Shown here in pieces: positions 58,734 to 64,000 of a stretch of 64,000 bases of DNA. Within the stretch, counting starts at the first letter, position 1; every line of letters starts with the position of its first letter. The stretch comes from JAHFUS01 sp035689115 (GTDB lineage: Bacteria; Actinomycetota; Acidimicrobiia; Acidimicrobiales; GCA-2861595): positions 54,675 through 118,674 of the forward strand of contig DASSMA010000042.1 of NCBI GenBank assembly GCA_035689115.1, read 5' to 3'. Position numbers and translations under genes: made by a program. Under the pieces are notes generated by a model. It was not told the DNA's origin. It saw only the letters and a program-made list of their open reading frames with translations, and ran no database searches.

Positions 58734-59354
58734 TCAGCGAGGGACGAAGAGGCCCAGGTCGATGTCGGGGAAGAGCGCTGGCGCCCGGTCCCGAAATCGC
58801 TTTGCCTCGGGCGTCTCCTGAGCGTCATCGCACAGGGTGGTTTGCCAGTAGGAGAAGCCGCGGGACACAAGGAGACGATCGACGTAATCGGTGAACGTGT
58901 AGGCGGTGGCCGTGACCTCCTCGCCGAAGACATGGAGTTGGACATGGTCTTCGGGCGATTCGTCCGGTGGCTGCCGGAACGCCATGCACGCCTCGGGCTG
59001 GAACAGGTCGAACGGCTTGACGTCGCGGAAGCGTTCGTCCCCGGCGCTCTCGAACCAGACGGTCCCTCGCCAGTCCCCGAAGATCCGCTGCACAGGGAGC
59101 AGGTTGATCGATCCTTCGGCCGGCTGACCATACCCAGTGCGGTCCGACCGCCAGGCGACCTCGAAGCCGTTCAGCTCGGAGTAGAAGTCCTCGACGCCGG
59201 CCGGCAGCTCGTAGGAAGCGTAGGACAGCGCCGTCCCGAGCTCGGCGGGCCCTCCAGGCGGGCGGATCTCCTTGCGTGTCACTCGGATGACGGGAGACTT
59301 CTCAAGCTGCTCGATGAGCGCCTCAACTGCCGCGAGATGGCGACCGCGAGTCAC
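58734..59354 (-). CDS. SUKH/SMI1-like immunity protein candidate
   Basis: A 206-residue soluble protein. It has the SUKH-type start (LIEQLEKSPVIRVTRKEIRPPGGPAEL), then ELPAGVEDFYSELNGFEVAWRSD and INLLPVQRIFGDWRGTVWFE, then a C-terminal half with FGEEVTATAYTFTDYVDRLL. Many SUKH proteins neutralise a nuclease toxin encoded next door. The GTG 59354 start overlaps the stop of the candidate toxin gene by four bases (GTGA), so the two are coupled. This is strong context for immunity, but still inferred. Confidence 0.8.
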   Translation of the reverse strand: MTRGRHLAAVEALIEQLEKSPVIRVTRKEIRPPGGPAELGTALSYASYELPAGVEDFYSELNGFEVAWRSDRTGYGQPAEGSINLLPVQRIFGDWRGTVWFESAGDERFRDVKPFDLFQPEACMAFRQPPDESPEDHVQLHVFGEEVTATAYTFTDYVDRLLVSRGFSYWQTTLCDDAQETPEAKRFRDRAPALFPDIDLGLFVPR

Positions 59355-60850
59355 GTGACCGTTGCCTTGACCCCACGCTTCGGCCGACCCGCCATGTAGC
59401 TGTGGGATGCTGCGTGCTTCTTCATTGCGACTGCGAACACGGCCTTGTACTTCTCGGCGACCTGAGGTTGGGCGTTGATGAACTTGAGCATGTCGGCCGG
59501 GGTCTTCTTGCCGCCGACGTACTCGGCCCACCACTTCAGGAACTCCACCCACCTGGTCGACGGGACCTGCTTGAAGAGTGTCTTGATCTCGTTCCGGGTC
59601 ATGCTCGCGAGGAGTTTGGCCTTGGCCTTCGGCGAGTTGTACCGGAAGATCGTGGGGTCCTCCTTGGACCATTCGGCCCCCACCGGGCCCAACGCCTGGA
59701 CCAGCTCGAGCTTGAAGCTCACGAGGAGCTCGCGTTGGGTCGCCCGGCCGAACTGGTCGGTGAACAGTTTCTGTAGCCGGGCGCTCTCACCAGCCCTGTT
59801 CAGCGGCAGGATGATCTGCTCGACGAACGACGTCGCGTTGGTGTCCACACCGATGCTGGCGAACAGCGCCGCCATGGTCGTGTCGTCCATCACCTTCAGG
59901 ATGTTGCCCTTGGTCTCCCTCTCCAGGCTGAGGTAGGTCGTCGGGAAATTCAGGAGGATGGCCCACCGCAAGCTGTCGTGCTGCACGAGGTCGAAGACCT
60001 GGGCGCGGACCTGCTCGGACTGCGTCTTGAGCTCCGCCACGAGCTCGGCTGTCTTGGCCGAGTCCCACTGCCGGAACCGTTGCGCATCTGCGCCTTGGAG
60101 GGGATCTACCGGCAGCGGAATGGCCGCCTGCCACGTGGATCCTCCCACGAAAGGCGTACCGGCGCCCCAGCGCATCTCGATCCTGTTGGGAACGACGGAG
60201 GTGAAGTCCTGGGCGCTGGTGGAGTGGTTCATGTAGCCGACTTTCGTCTCCAGCCACACGGTGTACCCGGCGTCGACGAGGAGCTTCGCCGAGTTCTCCG
60301 GACCTGCCGACATCTGGCTGTTGGTCGGGGCCGGCCCCGGCGCCAGGTTCCAGAGCCGATCCCCCGGGCCGCCCAGCCGCCCGTTCATGAGGTGCATCCG
60401 CACTGCGTTGTAATGCGAGCTGTGGGCAAGCGGGTTCGCCAGGGTGTGGCCCTTGGTCATGAGGTCGTTCCACCCGAAGATTGGCACCGTCGGGCTGTTT
60501 GCCGCCGCGCCGAGCGCCTTGCCCTTGATGTTCTTGGCTCTGACCCATTGCGCACGGTGGTCCTCGCCGTGCTCGACGTCCGCTTCGCCGCACAGCTCGA
60601 AGGCACGCTGGACGGCCACCGGCCCATCGGATGGCGTTGCCGCAAGACGGGCGATGAGCGACCGCGCGGCCCGGTTCCCGGCCGCCCGCTGCACGGCAAG
60701 AAGGTACGCGTGGTTCGGCGGCAGTCCGGGCTCGCTGGCCCGGGCCAGGCTCGGAGCCGCCCCGACCGGAGCCCGAGCGGTGCCCGCCGGTCTCCCAGAG
60801 CGGGTCGGCACCGACGAAGTTACCCGGGCACGTTCCCTGTGCTCCGCCAC
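59351..60850 (-). CDS. Candidate eCIS-type toxin with nuclease-like domain
   Basis: A 499-residue protein. A low-complexity N-terminus (residues 1-45) leads to VQRAAGNRA at 53-61, the tag-like motif frequent in extracellular contractile injection system cargo. Residues 120-230 resemble polymorphic-toxin nucleases: H153, then GGPGD at 160-164, NLAPG at 168-172 and an Asn/Met/Glu segment. The C-terminal 250 residues are mainly helical with no known domain. GTG 60850 is chosen (GGAGG ten bases upstream). It follows the kinase gene by 19 bp and overlaps the SUKH gene. No eCIS tube or sheath gene is in the window. Confidence 0.72.
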   Translation of the reverse strand: MAEHRERARVTSSVPTRSGRPAGTARAPVGAAPSLARASEPGLPPNHAYLLAVQRAAGNRAARSLIARLAATPSDGPVAVQRAFELCGEADVEHGEDHRAQWVRAKNIKGKALGAAANSPTVPIFGWNDLMTKGHTLANPLAHSSHYNAVRMHLMNGRLGGPGDRLWNLAPGPAPTNSQMSAGPENSAKLLVDAGYTVWLETKVGYMNHSTSAQDFTSVVPNRIEMRWGAGTPFVGGSTWQAAIPLPVDPLQGADAQRFRQWDSAKTAELVAELKTQSEQVRAQVFDLVQHDSLRWAILLNFPTTYLSLERETKGNILKVMDDTTMAALFASIGVDTNATSFVEQIILPLNRAGESARLQKLFTDQFGRATQRELLVSFKLELVQALGPVGAEWSKEDPTIFRYNSPKAKAKLLASMTRNEIKTLFKQVPSTRWVEFLKWWAEYVGGKKTPADMLKFINAQPQVAEKYKAVFAVAMKKHAASHSYMAGRPKRGVKATVT

Positions 60851-60869
60851 GCGAAGTCGCCCTCCTCCG

Positions 60870-61979
60870 CTACGCCGGCTTGCCAGGCCGGACGCGCATG
60901 ATGGTGCCGCAGGGCGTATCGGGGAGGGCCTCGATGGTGCCGCCCTGGAGGTGGGCGACCCGACGGGCGACGGCCAACCCGAGCCCGGTTCCGTCGTAGT
61001 CGCGGGCCCCGCCGGCCCGCACGAACGGCTCGAAGACGCGGTCGCGCTCGGAGTCCGCGATGCCGATGCCGTTGTCGGCCACCGTGGTGATCCAAGCGTC
61101 GCCATCGGCGTGCGCGACCAACGCAACGTTCGGCTTGCCGCCCGGCTGCGTGAATTTCATGGCGTTGGCCAGCAGGTTCTGGAACAGCTGGCGCAGCGGC
61201 CCCCCGTACCCCGTCACCACCGGCAACTCGCCAACCGTGATCGTCGCGGCCGTGGCCTCGACCTGCGATTCGAGGGCCTGGACGACAGTCGACACCAGCT
61301 CGCCAAGATCGACGTGCCCCGGTGGCTCGGATGTCATCCCCACGTTGGCGAAGGCGGCGATGTCGTCGATCATCTGGCAGACGTAGCGGGCCGACGAAGA
61401 GACCATGGCCAGCCACTCCGCACCCTTCTCGCCAAGGGTATCGCCGTAGTGGGCGCTGAGCAGCTCCGAGAACCCGAGCACGCTCACCAGCGGCGTCTTC
61501 AAGTCGTGGGCGATCGTCGGCCCGATCCGCGACGCGTCCGTGTAGCGCGACTGCAAGGTCGCCATCCGGTCGGCGGTGGCTCGGTCACGCTCGAGGAGAC
61601 CGGCGACCGAAGCGGCCAGCCGGCGCATGGTGGCAAGGTCGGCATCGCCGACATCGGGGACCACCTGGTCGCTGAAGCAACAGAACGTGCCGAACACCTC
61701 GCCTGAGGAGAGGCGGATGGGAACGCTCATGTGCGTGCCGACGCCCAAGGCGAGCGTGGCCGGGATCTGGAGGGCCTCGGCGTTCACCGACGCATCGGGG
61801 ATGATCGGATCACCGCCGCCGACCACGATCGGGCAGTCGGGGCCCTCGACGTCGATGGCCCGGAACACGCGCTGGTCGTCGTCGGTGAACTCGGAGACAA
61901 AGGCGACGGCGAGGTGACTGCGCAGCGCGCGCAACATCTCGGTGACCAGCGCGAGGGTCTCGTCGGACAGGGACGCCAT
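60870..61979 (-). CDS. GAF-domain sensor histidine kinase
   Basis: A 369-residue soluble kinase. The N-terminal GAF domain (about 5-140) is followed by a coiled coil, the H-box IAHDLKTPLV (about 182), N-box NLLANAMKF, G1 DNGIGI and G2 GTGLGLAVA. It senses an intracellular signal and phosphorylates an unknown response regulator; none lies next to it. ATG 61979 is preferred because the GAF domain starts soon after. A GTG at 62033 would add 18 residues. The toxin gene follows after 19 bases, so the kinase could help control that pair. Confidence 0.88.
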   Translation of the reverse strand: MASLSDETLALVTEMLRALRSHLAVAFVSEFTDDDQRVFRAIDVEGPDCPIVVGGGDPIIPDASVNAEALQIPATLALGVGTHMSVPIRLSSGEVFGTFCCFSDQVVPDVGDADLATMRRLAASVAGLLERDRATADRMATLQSRYTDASRIGPTIAHDLKTPLVSVLGFSELLSAHYGDTLGEKGAEWLAMVSSSARYVCQMIDDIAAFANVGMTSEPPGHVDLGELVSTVVQALESQVEATAATITVGELPVVTGYGGPLRQLFQNLLANAMKFTQPGGKPNVALVAHADGDAWITTVADNGIGIADSERDRVFEPFVRAGGARDYDGTGLGLAVARRVAHLQGGTIEALPDTPCGTIMRVRPGKPA

Positions 61980-62099
61980 CGGCGCGGAAATTAGCTGGGA
62001 TAGCGCGGGAGGCCAAGAGGCGTTCGGCGACACGTTCTCGTTGGTCCCGGTTGTGCCGTGCCCTCACAGCCCGTTGGGAGCGCCCCTCCCGCCCAGGTC

Positions 62100-62131
62100 T
62101 CGGAACGGAGCCCCTCAGCGTGCCGTTCCGA
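62100..62131 (-). terminator. Hairpin after the 37-residue peptide gene
   Basis: TCGGAACGG / CCGTTCCGA, a perfect 9-bp stem with a 14-nt loop, ending about 20 bases beyond the stop at 62150 on the minus strand. A second GAGCGTC-G-GACGCTC palindrome covers the stop (62138-62152). Confidence 0.55.
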
Positions 62132-62149
62132 GCCTCGAGCGTCGGACGC

Positions 62150-62263
62150 TCAGTGCAATGGGCCGCTCAGCGTCATGGCGCCGGCCGGAATGGCGGCCAT
62201 GACGGGGCCGAGGACGAGGCCCACTACAACGGCCGCGAACAGCTTGGTGGCGTAGCGCTTCAT
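62150..62263 (-). CDS. 37-residue signal-peptide-like small protein
   Basis: ATG 62263 is preceded by GAGAGGAG with a 6-nt gap, an ideal ribosome site. The product has a positive start (MKRYATK), a hydrophobic core (LFAAVVVGLVLGPVMAA) and a short tail IPAGAMTLSGPLH. It looks like a signal peptide with little or no mature protein, or a small exported peptide. Two palindromes follow its stop. It lies between the kinase gene and the Ig-like protein, all on the same strand. Confidence 0.6.
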   Translation of the reverse strand: MKRYATKLFAAVVVGLVLGPVMAAIPAGAMTLSGPLH

Positions 62264-62910
62264 CGAGGGCTCCTCTCGCCGGCCGCTCCCCTCCGGGAGC
62301 GGGGAAGTGACTGAGCCCATCGTGCGCCCCTTACCCCTTCGGGCGCATCGGTAGATTGGTCCATTCGGTGCCGCCCTCGTCGTGCGGAATTCTGCTTACC
62401 CGGCGGAGGACGCACTCCACTCCTCCGCCTCGCAAGCGGCCCTGGGGAGAAGGTGTCGAACCGGTGGCGGAGGTCTGCCTGGTCGCCAGCGTCCCCGTCC
62501 CCGACGGACTCCCATTGCCCGGTGTCCGTCAAGGAGTTGGCCGCAGCCTGCGCGCGCTCGGTTCGTCGACGCCCACGAACGTTGGCCCGGTAGCGAGCGA
62601 TTGCGCCGCTGGACCACGCCGAGCGACTAGTTCGAGCGCAGACGGACCTACCGGACGCGGGATGGCGCCCCGGCGAGCCAAAGCCTTGGACATCGGCCCG
62701 GATGCGCTGGAGGCGGCGCCCGGAATCCAACCGGCCTACAGGGCTTCGATGGCCCCCAGGTGAGCAGAAAGTGCGGCGCATCCGCCTACGGTCGAGAACT
62801 CGAGCCCTCTACGGCCCGGCACGTTGACTGCCATCGCACTCCAAGCCGAAGAGGTCGGCGCTCCCTTCGGTTCGGTCCGAGAGTTGGTCCCGAGGAGCCG
62901 GCGTGCGCCA
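62264..62910. other. Intergenic stretch without a recognised gene
   Basis: About 650 bp. Open frames exist in both directions but show Arg/Pro/Ser-heavy shadow composition and no ribosome site or known motif. A CCGCTCCC-N4-GGGAGCGG hairpin (62283-62302) lies just upstream of the 37-residue peptide gene, and a GTGCGCC/GGCGCAT inverted repeat lies near 62325. It may hold decayed sequence. Confidence 0.5.
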
Positions 62911-64000
62911 TCAGGCCACGGTGACGGCGACGGGCACGGCGCTCACCGACGGTGCGAGGCGGGTGTCGCCCGAGTAGGCGGCGGTCACCGAGTGGTACCC
63001 GGAGTCCGTCCACGTGACGGTGCATGCGGCCGAATAGACGGTCGTGGAGCCGGCGGTGCGGGCGCTCACCGGCACGGAGGCGCAGCCGGCGAGGGGGGCG
63101 CCGCCGTCGGTGAACGACACCGTCCCGGTCGGCACGGTCGACCCGGTGAAGGCGAGCGTGGCGGTGAAGGTCACCGGCTGGCCGGTGGCGACAGTGCCGC
63201 CCGACGGGCTGGCGGCGACGGAGACACTCGTGCCGGTGAGCGTGCACTGGCCCGAGTAGCTGCTCGCCTTGTTGCCCACGTCGTCGACGCCGGGCACGTT
63301 GCCGGTGCAGGACAGGTTGCCGGTGATGGTGTTGGCGCGGACGATCGGGATGCGCTGGCCCGGCAGCGGGCCGGACCCGCTGTTGTTGGTCAGGGTGACG
63401 GGCCCGGAGAACGTGTTGCCCGCCACCTCGATGCCGCCGGTGTTGGAGGCGGCCGTCAGGTAGCTCTTCAGGGTGTTGGCCCCGCAGGCGGACGTCCCGT
63501 CGCCGATGAGGACGAACCCTGTGGACCCGAAGACGGAGATGGACCCCCCGACGGTCGCCTTGCAGATGGTGACGGCCGTGGCGCCGGTCGTCGTCACCGA
63601 GCCGGTGATCGATCCGCCGGAAACGTACAGGGAGCCGCCCTGCTTCACGGTGACCGAGCTCTTGACCGTGCCGCCGGCGCCGACGCACGCCGCCTGCCCC
63701 GACTCCACGGTCAGCGCCTTGCTGGAGGCTGTCGTGATGCACGGGGAGCTGAAGCCGACGGTGACCGTCCGGGCCGCCGAGGTGCTCCCCGCCAGGCCGG
63801 CGGTGCCCGAGTAGCGGGCGGTGACGGCGTGCGCGCCGGGGGCCAGGCCGGCGGTGGTGAACGACGCCGTCGACCCCGAGACCGCCACGGTGGCGAGGGC
63901 GGTGGTGCCGTCGAAGAAGGTGACGGTCCCCGTCGTCGCCGCCGCGCCCGGTGCCGTGACGGCGACGGTGGCCGTGAACGTCACCGAGCGCCCGAAGAGC
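62911..64000 (-). CDS. Secreted Ig-like repeat protein (5' part outside window)
   Basis: The visible 363 codons contain two Big-3/5-like Ig domains with the GxxVTFTATV and GTVxFxDGxxxLA patterns (about the first 90 and the last 110 residues). Between them is a Ser/Thr/Gly-rich right-handed beta-helix-like region with repeated ITGSVTTTG and NTITGNLSC turns and several Cys. The protein is probably exported and surface-bound. The frame is open to the window end (GRSVTFTATV at the edge), so the internal GTG at 63984 is not the true start. TGA at 62911. Ligand unknown. Confidence 0.8.
   Translation of the reverse strand, partial: LFGRSVTFTATVAVTAPGAAATTGTVTFFDGTTALATVAVSGSTASFTTAGLAPGAHAVTARYSGTAGLAGSTSAARTVTVGFSSPCITTASSKALTVESGQAACVGAGGTVKSSVTVKQGGSLYVSGGSITGSVTTTGATAVTICKATVGGSISVFGSTGFVLIGDGTSACGANTLKSYLTAASNTGGIEVAGNTFSGPVTLTNNSGSGPLPGQRIPIVRANTITGNLSCTGNVPGVDDVGNKASSYSGQCTLTGTSVSVAASPSGGTVATGQPVTFTATLAFTGSTVPTGTVSFTDGGAPLAGCASVPVSARTAGSTTVYSAACTVTWTDSGYHSVTAAYSGDTRLAPSVSAVPVAVTVA

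Noticed and set aside
62356..62763. 136-codon plus-strand frame in the right intergenic stretch
   Set aside because: No ribosome site, Arg/Pro/Ser shadow composition and no recognisable motif.

Overview
The window is a very GC-rich (about 70% by eye) piece of an actinomycetotal chromosome. Supporting signs are many GTG/TTG starts, ATGA/GTGA stop-start overlaps, apparently leaderless promoters, an ANTAR regulator, a mycothiol-isomerase/SCP2-type protein, a remnant of a DUF222/13E12-type endonuclease and several small membrane families common in soil Actinomycetota (HdeD, DUF1269, SHOCT, DUF7144-like). A member of Acidimicrobiia or a related uncultivated lineage is plausible, but this is inference. 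I saw no tRNA, rRNA, CRISPR array or intact insertion sequence. Both edges cut genes: a GAF-SpoIIE phosphatase on the left and an Ig-like secreted protein on the right.

Layout. 0-6.2 kb is a minus-strand block for sulfur and thiol redox: a sulfide:quinone oxidoreductase-like flavoprotein, TusE/DsrC-like and DsrE-like sulfur carriers, an AhpD-like protein, DsbB, a TlpA-like thioredoxin and a membrane protein. 6.3-23.8 kb is a stress/envelope region: HdeD, small membrane proteins, two tandem MalT-like LuxR ATPases, rhomboid protease, CooC-like ATPase, SHOCT protein, membrane kinase-like protein, K+ channel and PAP2 phosphatase. Eight 17-bp inverted repeats (TCAYYC-N5-GRRTGA) punctuate this region. 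Each lies 22-23 nt before a SANNNT hexamer at the correct end of a gene, the geometry of class II promoters driven by an activator; one precedes the first MalT-like gene itself. 23.8-47.6 kb is a secretome region: a 2568-residue RCC1/Kelch/Ig protein, a 1903-residue SBBP/Kelch protein, A(W/F)AC-motif secreted proteins, a BNR propeller, a cupredoxin lipoprotein, an AfsR-like LuxR regulator, a VanY-type peptidase, a multicopper oxidase and a YtkA-like protein. Three of these promoters share a GGGGGATGTTCC box 16-17 nt before a TAYGKT hexamer.

47.9-64 kb is mixed and partly decaying: FtsH, a SUKH protein, a frameshifted DUF222 relic, a molybdopterin oxidoreductase, a broken AAA-ATPase gene, PadR with a divergent isomerase-like gene, a PAS-GAF-ANTAR regulator, a MerR gene with a classical 20-bp-spacer promoter followed by a 40-residue eight-cysteine protein, and an operon-like histidine kinase, eCIS-type nuclease-toxin candidate and SUKH immunity candidate. 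A palindromic extragenic repeat (CTGGGAATCAAC...GTTGATTCCCAG) occurs in two full copies and one half copy.
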